58,990 bases of DNA from positions 64,918 through 123,907 of the forward strand of contig QHYZ01000091.1 of assembly GCA_003225295.1 (NCBI GenBank), given 5' to 3'. The notes below the pieces were generated by a model. That model searched no databases. It saw only the letters and a list, made by a program, of their open reading frames with translations, and was not told where the DNA came from. The DNA comes from Acidobacteriota bacterium. Its GTDB lineage: Bacteria; Acidobacteriota; Terriglobia; Acidiferrales; UBA7541. Each line of letters starts with the position of its first letter. The stretch's first letter is position 1. Positions 35,248 through 44,728 of the stretch are shown here, in pieces. The position numbers and the translations under genes were made by a program.

Positions 35248-38124
35248 TCAGTGAACCACCTTCCCATCGGTGTCCCGAACCTCGACCTTGCCCAGCTTCA
35301 GCTTCTTCATGTCCTCTTCGATCTTCGCGCGGTCGCCCACCGCAAGAACGATCATCTTATCCGGGTGAATGTATTTCTGCGCCATGCTCTGCGCTTGCTC
35401 GATGGTCACGGCATTGATGCGATCCGGAAGATTCGAATAGTAGTCCAGCGGCAAATCGTAGGTGAAAAGCTCGGCGAAGCTGGCCGCCGCGTCTGTGCCG
35501 CGCTCGAACCGCCCCGGCAGCGACCGCGCGATGGAATCCTTCGAAAGAAGGAGTTCCGCTGGCGTCATTTCTGTTTCTCGCATCCGGCGCAATTCGTTTA
35601 ACACTTCCGAAGTCGCGGGCGCGGTTACGTCCGTCCGCACGTCCGAAAACGCAAAGAACGGTCCCGGGGCGCGATGATAAACGAAACCGGATCCTGCTCC
35701 GTAGGTGTACCCGTGCGCTTCGCGCAAGTTCATGTTGATGCGGCTCGAGAAAAGCCCGCCCAGATCCGTGTTCATCACTTCCACGGGCACATAGTCTGGA
35801 GTCGATCGTGCCAAGCCCATCGAGAAGCACACCAGCGTTGTCTGCGGTGCTCCCGGACGGTCCACAAGAATCAACTTGGCATCCGTTGACTCCGGCGAGC
35901 CAGGGGCCGCCGGAGCCGACCTCCCGGCCGTCCACGCGCCGAACTGTTTTTCCAGGAGCGGCTTCAATACGGCCAATTTGATGTTTCCCGTAACAATCAG
36001 CGCCGCATTGTCCGGAAAATAATTCTGCTGCCAGAAGTGCAGCAGATCCTCGCGCGATATCGCTTTGACGGATTCCGTCGTGCCGCTGTCCGGAAATCCG
36101 TAGGTGTGCCGCGCTCCATAAAGAGCCGCGCTGAGCACGCGGGTCGCCAGAGCAAATGGCTCGTCTTTTTCCTGCACAATCCCGGTCAGCCGTTCGGAGC
36201 GAACGCGCTCGATCTCCGCCTGCGGAAAATTGGGATGGAGCGCAACATCGCCGAGCAGTTCCAGCGCCTCGGGAAAATTCCGTGAGAGCGAGCGCGTGGA
36301 TATTCCAGTCGTGTCGGTCCCCGCGCCGGAGTTCAGCGTCGCGCCCAGTTCCGCGGCGCGATCCGCGATCTGCAGCGCGGAGCGCGTTGTCGTTCCCTGC
36401 TGTAGCATGCGCGCGGTCATGCTCGCAAGCCCCGGCCGGTCCACCGGGTTGACTCCGCTCCCCGCGAGTAAAACCAGATTCGCGGCCACCAGCGGCAATC
36501 CCGGTCTTTCGCTGTACAGCACGGTCAATCCGTTGGCCAGCTTGAATTTTTCCGGAACCGGCAGGTGCAGGGCACTGGCAGGACCCGCCTTTGGCGCGTC
36601 TTTCCGCCACTCCGCATCGGGGTTGACCGCTTCCCCGTTGTTTTTGGATGGGTCCTTCGGCTCAGCCTTCGGCGTGGCCACCTCAGGCCCCAGATCCTGT
36701 TGGCCCGGCAAGCCGTAGATCACCGCGTGTTGACGGCCATTGAGCTGGCCCTGCACGAACGCTTGAATCGATTCGGTTGTGGCATTTTCGTACCGCCCGA
36801 TATCCGCCGTCAGAAAATCCGGCGTTCCCAAGTAGTGGTTATAGCTGTTCAGCCGGTCCGCGACACCTCCAAATCCGCCCAGCGTCTCGAGACCGGCGAT
36901 GATTCTCGATTCGATCACGTTTCGCGCCCGCGTGAGCTCTGCTGCCGTAGGTCCGTCTTTACGGAACGCGTCCAACTCCGCATTGATTGCTTTCTCGAGA
37001 TCTTCGGGTTTCACGCCGGACTTTGCTGTGGCCTGCACCTCAAACACCGAACCAAGAATCAGCGACTGCTGATTCACTGCCACGTCCTGCGCGATCTGCT
37101 TTTCATACACAAGTTTTTTGTACAACCGGCTGGATTTTCCTCCGCCAAGAATGGTGGCCGCAAGATCCGCTTCGGCGTCGCCCGGCTTGAAGATCGGCGA
37201 GGTCAGCCATCCCATGTAAACCCGTGGAAGCTGGACGTTATCGTGAATCACCGCGTGACGCTCAGATGTAATCGCCGGAGTGTGTGCTTTGATCTTCGGC
37301 ACGTCCTCGCCGCGCTTCAGTGGCCCAAAATACTTGTTCACCAACTCGCGCGCCTTCTCCGGATCGAAGTCCCCAACAATCGCCAGGCTCGCGTTGTTCG
37401 GCGCGTAATAGAGCTTGAAGAAATTCCGCACGTCCTCCAGCTTCGCAGACTGAATATCGAGGTGCGAACCGATGACTTCGCCGTAGTAAGGATGCTCTTT
37501 CGGAAAGAGCTGATGGAACAGCCCTTCTTCCACCACGCCGTAGGGAGCGTTCTCCACGCTTTGCCGGCGCTCATTGCGGACCACGTCTTGCTGATTCGAA
37601 AGATTGGCTTGGTCCAGTTTGTCCGGCAAATAGCCCATGCGGTCGGACTCCAGCCATAGCGCCAGCTCCAGCTGATTCGAAGGCAGCGTTTCGAAATAGT
37701 TGGTGCGGTCAAAATCGGTCGTGCCGTTGATATCCGACGCCCCCGCGGCTTCCAGGTAGTGGAAATGCGAACTCCCCGGCACGTGCCTCGATCCTTCGAA
37801 CATCATGTGCTCGAATAGATGCGCGAAACCGGTGCGGCCCGGGAGTTCGTTCGCGGGACCCACGTGGTACCACAGGTTCACCGCCACCATCGGCAGTCGA
37901 TGATCCTCGGAGAGGATGACCTCGAGGCCATTCTCGAGTTGGTATTTTTCAAATTTCAGTTGTGGCACGTCGAGTGACGCGGGCTTGGCCCCCGGCGGCT
38001 TGGTGCCCGTTTGTGCTGTGGCTTTGGCCGGAGATGCCGCCGGCTTTTGCGCGGACCATGCATTCAGGCAGGCCAGCAAAGCGAGCAAACCAAACGACAA
38101 TGCCTTCTTACCAAGAAGCCCCAT
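35248..38124 (-). CDS. Double M16 (pitrilysin-like) zinc peptidase, exported
   Basis: A 958-residue protein with signal peptide (about 1-25) and a short Lys/Pro/Ala linker. Two M16 units lie in tandem: residues about 55-500 with the inverted zinc motif HLFEH (H102, E105, H106) and the later E in NERRQSVENAPYG; and residues about 540-950, where the corresponding place (GLASMTARMLQQGT) lacks zinc ligands, so the second unit is the inactive half. GGLFSSRINMNLREAHGYTYG is the conserved substrate-binding stretch. It would form a peptide-degrading clamshell in the periplasm. It stands alone, with rsgA 270 bases downstream. Confidence 0.92.
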   Translation of the reverse strand: MGLLGKKALSFGLLALLACLNAWSAQKPAASPAKATAQTGTKPPGAKPASLDVPQLKFEKYQLENGLEVILSEDHRLPMVAVNLWYHVGPANELPGRTGFAHLFEHMMFEGSRHVPGSSHFHYLEAAGASDINGTTDFDRTNYFETLPSNQLELALWLESDRMGYLPDKLDQANLSNQQDVVRNERRQSVENAPYGVVEEGLFHQLFPKEHPYYGEVIGSHLDIQSAKLEDVRNFFKLYYAPNNASLAIVGDFDPEKARELVNKYFGPLKRGEDVPKIKAHTPAITSERHAVIHDNVQLPRVYMGWLTSPIFKPGDAEADLAATILGGGKSSRLYKKLVYEKQIAQDVAVNQQSLILGSVFEVQATAKSGVKPEDLEKAINAELDAFRKDGPTAAELTRARNVIESRIIAGLETLGGFGGVADRLNSYNHYLGTPDFLTADIGRYENATTESIQAFVQGQLNGRQHAVIYGLPGQQDLGPEVATPKAEPKDPSKNNGEAVNPDAEWRKDAPKAGPASALHLPVPEKFKLANGLTVLYSERPGLPLVAANLVLLAGSGVNPVDRPGLASMTARMLQQGTTTRSALQIADRAAELGATLNSGAGTDTTGISTRSLSRNFPEALELLGDVALHPNFPQAEIERVRSERLTGIVQEKDEPFALATRVLSAALYGARHTYGFPDSGTTESVKAISREDLLHFWQQNYFPDNAALIVTGNIKLAVLKPLLEKQFGAWTAGRSAPAAPGSPESTDAKLILVDRPGAPQTTLVCFSMGLARSTPDYVPVEVMNTDLGGLFSSRINMNLREAHGYTYGAGSGFVYHRAPGPFFAFSDVRTDVTAPATSEVLNELRRMRETEMTPAELLLSKDSIARSLPGRFERGTDAAASFAELFTYDLPLDYYSNLPDRINAVTIEQAQSMAQKYIHPDKMIVLAVGDRAKIEEDMKKLKLGKVEVRDTDGKVVH

Positions 38125-38362
38125 GACGGTGTCCTTTCGATACGACGATATGGCGATTAGGCAACGGACAACAGGCGCGGATGTCCTCTAAAGCCCGGCT
38201 GTTAGCTTACCTTGCTTCTCGGCGAGTGCAAGTATTTACGCTCCTGAGTCATGCCCATGCGGTTCGCACAACTGCGGTCAAAACTCGTATACTGTCACAC
38301 TCGGTTCTCGATCTTTCCAGAGCGGGACTTTTTCATTGCTTGCTTGTGCGTGAGGACTTCGC

Positions 38363-40039
38363 GTGTCAGATTCGGTCCTGAAAACCAGTGCCAATCGTAA
38401 GTCTCCAGAATTCGAAAAGAACGCCCGCCGCGCCATCGATTTGCTTACCACCATCAAGAACGAGGAAGAACAAATTCGCGTGGGTGGCGGCGCAAAGGCC
38501 ATCGAATCGCAGCACAAAAAGGGCCGCTTGACCGCCCGCGAGCGCATCGCCAAGTTGATCGATGCGGGTTCTCGCTTTTTTGAATTGGGAATCTATGCAG
38601 CGTACGAAATGTATGAAGAATGGGGTGGCGCACCGAGCGCTGGCACCATCACCGGACTGTCGAAAGTGTGCGGACGCACGTTCATGCTCATTGCCAATGA
38701 TGCGACCGTAAAAGCCGGTGCGTTTTTCCCGATGACCGCAAAGAAGGTGATTCGCGCCCAAAACATCGCCATGGAGAATAGGATTCCCACGATTTATCTG
38801 GTGGATTCCGCGGGAATTTTCTTGCCCCTCCAGGAAGATGTTTTCCCGGATACGGATGATTTTGGGCGCGTCTTCAGAAACAACGCAGTAATGAGCGCGC
38901 TGGGGATTCCGCAAATCACCGCGATCATGGGGATGTGCGTGGCGGGCGGAGCGTATCTGCCGGTGATGTGCGACCACATCTTAATGACCGAAGGCTCGGG
39001 ATTATTTTTGGCCGGCCCCGCCCTGGTCCAAGCTGCGATCGGCCAGAAAACCTCTGCCGAAGATCTGGGCGGGGCGAAAATGCACGCACAGATTAGCGGC
39101 ACGGTGGACTTTCGCGAGCCGGATGATGATGCGTGCATCAGAAGGATGCGCGCTCTGGTCGACAAAATGGGAGCGCCCAACCCTTCGCCCTTCAGCCACG
39201 TGAAATCGCGCGACCCGCTCTATTCAGGTGAGGACATCTACGGGATATTTTCGAGCGATCCCGGAAGGCAGTACGAAATGCGCGAAATTATTGCGCGCCT
39301 CGTGGACGCCAGCGAATTCGAGGAATATCGCGCGGAGTATGGCGAAACTCTTCTTTGCGGTTATGCGCGAATTGGCGGTTGGGCCATCGGAATTGTTGCC
39401 AACCAGAAAAAGCATGTGCACACGCTGGCGCGCGGTTCGGACCAGAAGCGCATCGAATTTGGCGGCGTGATTTACACCGAGTCCGCCGAAAAAGCGGCGC
39501 GCTTCATTCTCGACTGCAACCAGAACCGCATTCCGCTTGTTTTTCTGCACGACGTAAATGGCTTCATGGTCGGCAAGGACGCGGAGTGGAGCGGCATTAT
39601 CCGCGCTGGCGCGAAAATGGTAAACGCCGTGGCCAACAGTGTGGTGCCAAAAATAACCGTAATTCTGGGGGGCAGCTTCGGCGCGGGAAATTACGCTATG
39701 TGCGGCAAAGCCTACGACCCGCGTTTCATGTTCGCGTGGCCCACGGCGCGCTTCGCGGTAATGGGCGGAGACGCCGCCGCCAGCACGCTCGTCGAAATCA
39801 AATTGAAGCAGCTCGAGCGCGAAGGCAAAAAAGTCGACGAAAAACAAAAGAAGGAACTATACGAATCGGTGCGCGCAACGTACGAGCATCAGACCGATCC
39901 GCGCTACGCCGCTGCTCGTTTGTGGGTCGATGCCATCATCGATCCCGCGCGCACGCGTGAGGCCCTGACTTGGGCCCTCGAAACTGCCGCGCTGAATCAC
40001 GAAATCCGCGAATTCAAAACGGGAGTCCTGCAGACCTGA
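38363..40039 (+). CDS. mccB: Acyl-CoA carboxylase beta (carboxyltransferase) subunit, methylcrotonyl-CoA type
   Basis: A 558-residue carboxyltransferase from GTG at 38363 with GAGG upstream. The two crotonase-like halves are clear: KGRLTARERIAKLID, YLVDSAGIFLPLQEDVFPD, GMCVAGGAYLPVMCDH in the first; FLHDVNGFMVGKDAEWSGIIRAGAKMVNAVA and GSFGAGNYAMCGKAYDPRFMFAWP in the second. The AYDPRFMFAWP and QEDVFPD stretches fit the methylcrotonyl-/geranyl-CoA group better than propionyl-CoA carboxylase. It pairs with a biotin-carrying alpha subunit absent from the window. HMG-CoA lyase and an enoyl-CoA hydratase follow directly, making a leucine-degradation unit. Confidence 0.9.
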   Translation: MSDSVLKTSANRKSPEFEKNARRAIDLLTTIKNEEEQIRVGGGAKAIESQHKKGRLTARERIAKLIDAGSRFFELGIYAAYEMYEEWGGAPSAGTITGLSKVCGRTFMLIANDATVKAGAFFPMTAKKVIRAQNIAMENRIPTIYLVDSAGIFLPLQEDVFPDTDDFGRVFRNNAVMSALGIPQITAIMGMCVAGGAYLPVMCDHILMTEGSGLFLAGPALVQAAIGQKTSAEDLGGAKMHAQISGTVDFREPDDDACIRRMRALVDKMGAPNPSPFSHVKSRDPLYSGEDIYGIFSSDPGRQYEMREIIARLVDASEFEEYRAEYGETLLCGYARIGGWAIGIVANQKKHVHTLARGSDQKRIEFGGVIYTESAEKAARFILDCNQNRIPLVFLHDVNGFMVGKDAEWSGIIRAGAKMVNAVANSVVPKITVILGGSFGAGNYAMCGKAYDPRFMFAWPTARFAVMGGDAAASTLVEIKLKQLEREGKKVDEKQKKELYESVRATYEHQTDPRYAAARLWVDAIIDPARTREALTWALETAALNHEIREFKTGVLQT

Positions 40040-40040
40040 C

Positions 40041-40934
40041 ATGGAAAACACCAAAGTGATCGAGTGTCCACGCGATGCCTGGCAGGGATTGCCGGATCTC
40101 ATCCCCACGGAATACAAAGTTGACTATTTGAAAGAACTGATCGCTGCCGGATTCAGGCATATCGACGCAATCAGTTTTGTTTCGCCGAAACACGTCAAGC
40201 AGACGGCGGACAGCGAAGAGGTGATGGCAAGATTGAATGCTTCCCTCCCCGCTGGTTGGGAGCGTCCCGAGATTATCGGAATTGTGGTGAATGAAAAAGG
40301 ATTGCAGCGGGCACTGGCGACGCCGGGGGTGACGACCATTGGATATCCCTATTCGATTTCGGCGTATTTCCGGCGGGCCAACGCCAACATGACACGGGAC
40401 GAATCCCGTCTGCTGGTCGAGAAGCTGAAGAAAGACACAGCGGCGGCAAATCGCGGCCTGGTCATTTACATTTCGATGGCGTTTGGGAATCCGTACGACG
40501 AGCCGTGGGGTCCGGAAATCGTGGCGGATACTTTGGAGTGGCTAAAGGACATTCGAGTGCGGACGGTTTCGCTGGCAGACACAGTGGGCACCGCTTCGCC
40601 GCAGCTCGTCGGCGATTTGTATGGCAGCGTGAAGGAGCACGTCGCGGGAATCGAACTGGGAGTTCACTTGCATAGCCGGCCGGAAAATGCGGAAGAAAAG
40701 ATTCTGGCAGCCTACGAAGCGGGATGCCGGCGCTTTGATGGCGCTTTGACCGGGCTTGGCGGCTGCCCCTTTGCGGGAGACAATCTAGTCGGGAACATCG
40801 CCACGGAGGATGTTCTTGCCGCCCTGCGGAAGGCGCGTGCCGATCCCGGAATCGATTCGGCGCGGCTGACGAGAGTGATCGAAATGACCAACGAGATCCG
40901 CGCGAAGTATGCGCATGCCCCAGTTGTAAATTGA
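40041..40934 (+). CDS. mvaB: Hydroxymethylglutaryl-CoA lyase
   Basis: A 297-residue DRE-TIM enzyme that splits HMG-CoA into acetoacetate and acetyl-CoA, the last step of leucine breakdown. The active-site loop GLGGCPFA with its catalytic cysteine is present, as are the metal ligands in HLHSRPENA and the early Arg-Asp of CPRDAWQG, which replaces the common PRDGLQ text but keeps R and D. It starts one base after the carboxylase stop, so translation is coupled. Next gene: enoyl-CoA hydratase. Confidence 0.92.
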   Translation: MENTKVIECPRDAWQGLPDLIPTEYKVDYLKELIAAGFRHIDAISFVSPKHVKQTADSEEVMARLNASLPAGWERPEIIGIVVNEKGLQRALATPGVTTIGYPYSISAYFRRANANMTRDESRLLVEKLKKDTAAANRGLVIYISMAFGNPYDEPWGPEIVADTLEWLKDIRVRTVSLADTVGTASPQLVGDLYGSVKEHVAGIELGVHLHSRPENAEEKILAAYEAGCRRFDGALTGLGGCPFAGDNLVGNIATEDVLAALRKARADPGIDSARLTRVIEMTNEIRAKYAHAPVVN

Positions 40935-40950
40935 GGAGGTGTTTCCCAAA

Positions 40951-41736
40951 ATGTATTCCACACTTCTTCTCGACATAAGCGGAAATCTCGCCACCATCAC
41001 GCTCAACCGGCCGGAAAAGCGCAACGCCATCTCCACCCAAATGATGGCTGAACTGCAGACGGCCTTGGATGAGATTGAAAGAGGCCACGCTCGTGTAGGG
41101 ATTCTGACCGGGGCGGGCACTGCATTTTGCGCGGGCATGGATTTAGACATGCTTGCCGCGATCGCGAAACAATCTCCCGCGGAAAATCAGGAAGACTCGC
41201 GACGGATTGCCAAGCTGTTCCGCAGGATCTGGAGTTTTCCCAGGCCGCTCATAGGGGCGGTAAACGGGGCAGCTTTCGCCGGGGGCTGCGGAATCGCCAC
41301 GCTGTGCGACTTCACGCTGGCCGTCCCGGAAGCAAAATTCGGGTACACGGAAGTGCGGATCGGTTTTCTCCCCGCAATTGTTTCCGTGTTTCTGACCAGG
41401 CAGATCGGGGAAAAGCGCTGCCGTGATTTATTGCTTACCGGCCGCATCATCGAAGCGGCTGAAGCGAAGGAATTCGGCCTCGTGTCGGAGGTGGTTCCGG
41501 CCGACCGCTTGATGAAGCGCGCCGAGGAGCTTGCGGACCTGCTGATCGCAGCAAGCCCCAGCAGCCTGACTCGTTCCAAACGCCTTCTGGTATCCTCGGC
41601 GGCTGCAGGCGTGGATCACGATTTGGAACGCGCCATCCTGGAGAATGCGCGCATTCGTTGTACCCCCGATTTTCAAGAGGGACTCGCTTCGTTTCTGGAA
41701 AAACGCAAGCCCGTCTGGCAGGGCGAAAAACAGTGA
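40951..41736 (+). CDS. Enoyl-CoA hydratase, probably methylglutaconyl-CoA hydratase
   Basis: A 261-residue crotonase-fold enzyme. The ATG at 40951 has a full GAGGAGGT site 10 bases upstream. The oxyanion loops are GTAFCAGMDLDML and GAAFAGGCGIATLCDF; the acid/base region reads AKFGYTEVRIGFLPAIVS with the catalytic glutamate of TEVRIGFLPA, which is the pattern of methylglutaconyl-CoA hydratase. Together with the two genes before it, this gives three consecutive steps of leucine breakdown. A hairpin lies 60 bases after the stop. Confidence 0.88.
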   Translation: MYSTLLLDISGNLATITLNRPEKRNAISTQMMAELQTALDEIERGHARVGILTGAGTAFCAGMDLDMLAAIAKQSPAENQEDSRRIAKLFRRIWSFPRPLIGAVNGAAFAGGCGIATLCDFTLAVPEAKFGYTEVRIGFLPAIVSVFLTRQIGEKRCRDLLLTGRIIEAAEAKEFGLVSEVVPADRLMKRAEELADLLIAASPSSLTRSKRLLVSSAAAGVDHDLERAILENARIRCTPDFQEGLASFLEKRKPVWQGEKQ

Positions 41737-41797
41737 CTGGTTTTTAGTCGCCGCTTGATGGTTGTTGATGGTGGGCTGTAGTTTTTGGCTTTCTATT

Positions 41798-41821
41798 CTT
41801 ATTTCACGTCATTGAAATAAG
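41798..41821. repeat. Perfect 9-bp inverted repeat after the leucine unit
   Basis: CTTATTTCA (41798-41806) and TGAAATAAG (41813-41821) with a 6-base loop. There is no T-run downstream. It could be a weak terminator or an operator for the thioesterase/hutH pair starting at 41888. Confidence 0.5.
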
Positions 41822-41887
41822 CGCCGGCGCGCGATTCATAGCCGCGGGCGGCGCCAATCGGCTCGATTGCGAGAAATCGGGAGATCG

Positions 41888-42325
41888 ATGATTGAATATC
41901 ACGATGCGATGGTGCGCGTGCGCTACGCGGAAACAGATCAAATGGGTGTGGTCTATCATGCCAACTATCTCGTCTGGTTCGAGGTTGGGCGCGTCGAACT
42001 GATGCGCACTCTAGGCTTCGAGTACAAGCGCATGGAGATCGAGGACGACTGTCGCATCGTAGTTGCTGATGTGCACTGCCGATATCATCATGCAGCGATG
42101 TACGATGAAGTCCTGTGCATCCGGACACGTATCGCGGAATCCCGGAATCGTGTGATCAAGTTTTCCTATGAGGTGATTCGCGATTCGGACGGAAAAGTCC
42201 TGGCCAACGGCGAGACAACGCACGTGATTTGCGGGAGCAACGGCCGGCCGAAATTGCTGCCCAAGAAATACTACAGCGTCTTTAGCACCATCGTCGCGCC
42301 GCAACCCGACCGGAGCAACGCGTGA
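41888..42325 (+). CDS. Hotdog-fold acyl-CoA thioesterase (YbgC/4-hydroxybenzoyl-CoA type)
   Basis: A 145-residue hotdog protein. The motif YAETDQMGVVYHANYLVWFEVGR contains the catalytic aspartate and the helix start of the YbgC/4HBT family. The ATG at 41888 has GGGAG just upstream. It hydrolyses acyl-CoA or acyl-ACP thioesters in the cytoplasm. Its stop overlaps the hutH GTG by four bases, so the two are translated together, an odd pairing in function. Confidence 0.9.
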   Translation: MIEYHDAMVRVRYAETDQMGVVYHANYLVWFEVGRVELMRTLGFEYKRMEIEDDCRIVVADVHCRYHHAAMYDEVLCIRTRIAESRNRVIKFSYEVIRDSDGKVLANGETTHVICGSNGRPKLLPKKYYSVFSTIVAPQPDRSNA

Positions 42326-43845
42326 GCGTCGCCCTTAGCGGAAACGATTTGACCTTTCTGCATCTCCACGACGTTGCCCTGCGTGGCGCCGAAGTTCAAT
42401 TAACGGCTTCGGCCATCGAGCGGATGAACGCTTCGCGCGCGGTGGTTGAGCGCCTGGTGGCGTCGGGGGCAACGGCGTACGGAATAAATACGGGATTCGG
42501 AAAACTCGCTTCGGTGCGCATCTCTACTGAACAGGTGCGGCAACTACAAGTGAATCTGGTACGTTCCCACGCCTGCGGCCTGGGCGTGCCGCTGAGTGAA
42601 GCGGAGACGCGCGCGATGATGTTGCTGCGCGCCAACGCGCTGGCGAAGGGCTTTAGCGGCGTGCGGCCGCGGGTGGTGGAGACGCTTTGCCAAATGCTGA
42701 ACGCCAAGGTGCATCCTGTCATTCCTTCGCAGGGTTCGGTGGGCGCTTCGGGTGACCTTGCGCCACTGGCGCATCTGGCGCAGGTGGTCATTGGCGAGGG
42801 CCATGCGACATTTCGTGGAGAAGTCTTGCCCGGCGGCGAGGCTATGAAGCGCGCGGGGATTACGCCCGTCGGGTTGGAGGCGAAAGAAGGACTATCGCTT
42901 CTGAATGGGACGCAGGGCATGCTGGCGCTGCTTAGCCTCGCTTTAGATGAAGCGGACATTTTGGTGGACACCGCGGATGTGGCCGCTTCCCTCTCGCTGG
43001 ACGCGCTGCGCGGAAGCCCCGGGGCGTTCGATGCGCGGATCATGCAGGCGCGGGCGTATGCTGGGGCGGGGACGACGGCGCGGAATCTTGCGCAACTGAA
43101 TGAAGGCAGCCAAATTCGCGAGTCGCATCGCGCATTGGAAAAAGATCCGCGTGTGCAGGATGCGTACAGCCTGCGTTGCACGCCGCAGGTGCACGGGGCA
43201 GTGCGCGATTCGCTGGCACAGGCGCGGGAAATGGCGGCGGTGGAGTTGAACAGCGCGACGGACAATCCGCTGGTTTTTGTGCGCGATGCGAACAACGGGG
43301 ACATCATTAGCGGCGGAAATTTTCACGGGCAACCGCTGGCGATGGCGGCGGATCAAGTGGCAATCGCGATTGCGACGCTCGGCGGAATTGTCGAGCGACG
43401 GATCGAGCAGATGACAAATCCGCTGACCAGCATGCTGCCGGCGTTCCTGACACCGGAGCCAGGGCTGAATTCAGGATTCATGATCGCGCAGGTGACCGCG
43501 GCGGCGCTTACGAGCGAGAACAAGGCGTTAGCTACGCCCCATTCCGTCGATTCCATTTCCACGAGCGGCAATCAGGAAGATTACGTCTCGATGGGAATGG
43601 GCGGGGTGCGGCGGCTGGCGCGCATGCTGGTCAATTTGCGGAATACGATCGCCATTGAATTGCTATGTGCCTGCCAGGGGATCGATTTGCTGGCACCGCT
43701 GCAAACTGGGGCGCTAGCGAAGAAGGCTTATGCGGCTGTGCGGGCCAGGTCGCCCATCGTGAAGGATGATCGGACTTTGGCACCGGACATTGAAGCTGTG
43801 TCGGCTCTGGTGGCTGAGGCCGCGTTTTCATCGCTGTTTCGATAG
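42322..43845 (+). CDS. hutH: Histidine ammonia-lyase
   Basis: A 507-residue aromatic amino-acid lyase that turns histidine into urocanate and ammonia. The Ala-Ser-Gly triad that forms the MIO cofactor is residues 142-144 in GSVGASGDLAPLAH. Active-site text NTGFGKLA, LNGTQGMLAL, NSATDNPLVF and SISTSGNQEDYVSMG is that of HutH. Starts with GTG overlapping the thioesterase stop. No hutU, hutI or regulator is in the window, so the pathway must be completed elsewhere. Tyrosine or phenylalanine lyase is less likely. Confidence 0.93.
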   Translation: MSVALSGNDLTFLHLHDVALRGAEVQLTASAIERMNASRAVVERLVASGATAYGINTGFGKLASVRISTEQVRQLQVNLVRSHACGLGVPLSEAETRAMMLLRANALAKGFSGVRPRVVETLCQMLNAKVHPVIPSQGSVGASGDLAPLAHLAQVVIGEGHATFRGEVLPGGEAMKRAGITPVGLEAKEGLSLLNGTQGMLALLSLALDEADILVDTADVAASLSLDALRGSPGAFDARIMQARAYAGAGTTARNLAQLNEGSQIRESHRALEKDPRVQDAYSLRCTPQVHGAVRDSLAQAREMAAVELNSATDNPLVFVRDANNGDIISGGNFHGQPLAMAADQVAIAIATLGGIVERRIEQMTNPLTSMLPAFLTPEPGLNSGFMIAQVTAAALTSENKALATPHSVDSISTSGNQEDYVSMGMGGVRRLARMLVNLRNTIAIELLCACQGIDLLAPLQTGALAKKAYAAVRARSPIVKDDRTLAPDIEAVSALVAEAAFSSLFR

Positions 43846-44017
43846 ACCTAGAATTATGTCTACCTGTCTACCACAAGCCTGCCGACAATGCGGGATCTCG
43901 AAGTTGATAGTGAGAGAACAAAGTGATCGGTGTCTCGTGATTGGTGAGTGGTCCAAACCTCACGAAGCATGCCGTATAGAGGTTAGGGCGACCGAGAACT
44001 GACTCATTTACCTTTGT

Positions 44018-44590
44018 TCAGCTCATGGGCAAACGCGGCCAACTGAGGAATTCCTCGAGGCTGTCGGCGACTGTTTCTCCGTGAGAGCCACTGCCGTCGT
44101 AGTCCAGGAAGATCACCGGGGAATCCCTTTCGCGCTGGTCGGTCGCGGCGACCCAATACCAGCATCCACGGCCGGTGGTTGCAAAGCAAAAGCCGGGACC
44201 GAAATCCTCCTCATAGGGCAACTCGTTCAGGGCTTCGATGTCCAGGGGCTCGAAGCAATAAACGGGCCAACGTTTCGGCCACCAGCGTTTCTTGCCGGGT
44301 TTCTGCAATTGGAAGCCTGCTGACTGAATGGCCAATTTGTCCTCGTACAACCGCAGAAGTCTCTCCGGGAGCAGTTTGCCCAATTCGCGTTCGACGGGTT
44401 CCGGTTGTGGATTCAGCAGGCGGTCGAGGTAGGCCTCGTACCTGGCCTTGATTTGATCGGCGCTCGGGCGGGAACGGAACTTTGCGATTGCTCGGCGTAA
44501 ACCAGTCGCGATGACGAGCAGTGCGGTAGCGAATACCAGGGGGCCGAACACAAAGAGCAGAAGCTTGTCCACGACCCGATGATACTGCAT
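44018..44590 (-). CDS. Membrane-anchored SUKH/SMI1-like protein
   Basis: A 190-residue protein with one membrane helix (about 8-31, LLLFVFGPLVFATALLVIATGL), a helical region (ADQIKARYEAYLDRLLNPQPEPVERELGKLLPERLLRLYED) and a C-terminal half that resembles the SUKH (SMI1/KNR4) fold: DIEALNELPYEEDFGPGFCFATTGRGCWYWVA, then PVIFLDYDGSGSHGETVADSLEEFLSW. SUKH proteins often serve as immunity proteins, usually soluble; a membrane anchor is unusual. No toxin gene is adjacent. The resemblance is by eye and moderate. Confidence 0.6.
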   Translation of the reverse strand: MQYHRVVDKLLLFVFGPLVFATALLVIATGLRRAIAKFRSRPSADQIKARYEAYLDRLLNPQPEPVERELGKLLPERLLRLYEDKLAIQSAGFQLQKPGKKRWWPKRWPVYCFEPLDIEALNELPYEEDFGPGFCFATTGRGCWYWVAATDQRERDSPVIFLDYDGSGSHGETVADSLEEFLSWPRLPMS

Positions 44591-44728
44591 CGGGCGGCGT
44601 TTCTGATCTTTGGCTTGGTGCTCGGAGGAGTGCTGCTCTACTTTGGATTCAAGGTCTTGGGAGGCGCGGCGCTGCTCGTTTTGGCGGGGGCGGATTCATC
44701 AGCCGTCCGCTACTGTAGGATTCTGCTC

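Noticed and set aside
36565-37659. Plus-strand open frame of 364 codons
   Set aside because: Antisense to the M16 peptidase with its HLFEH zinc motif.
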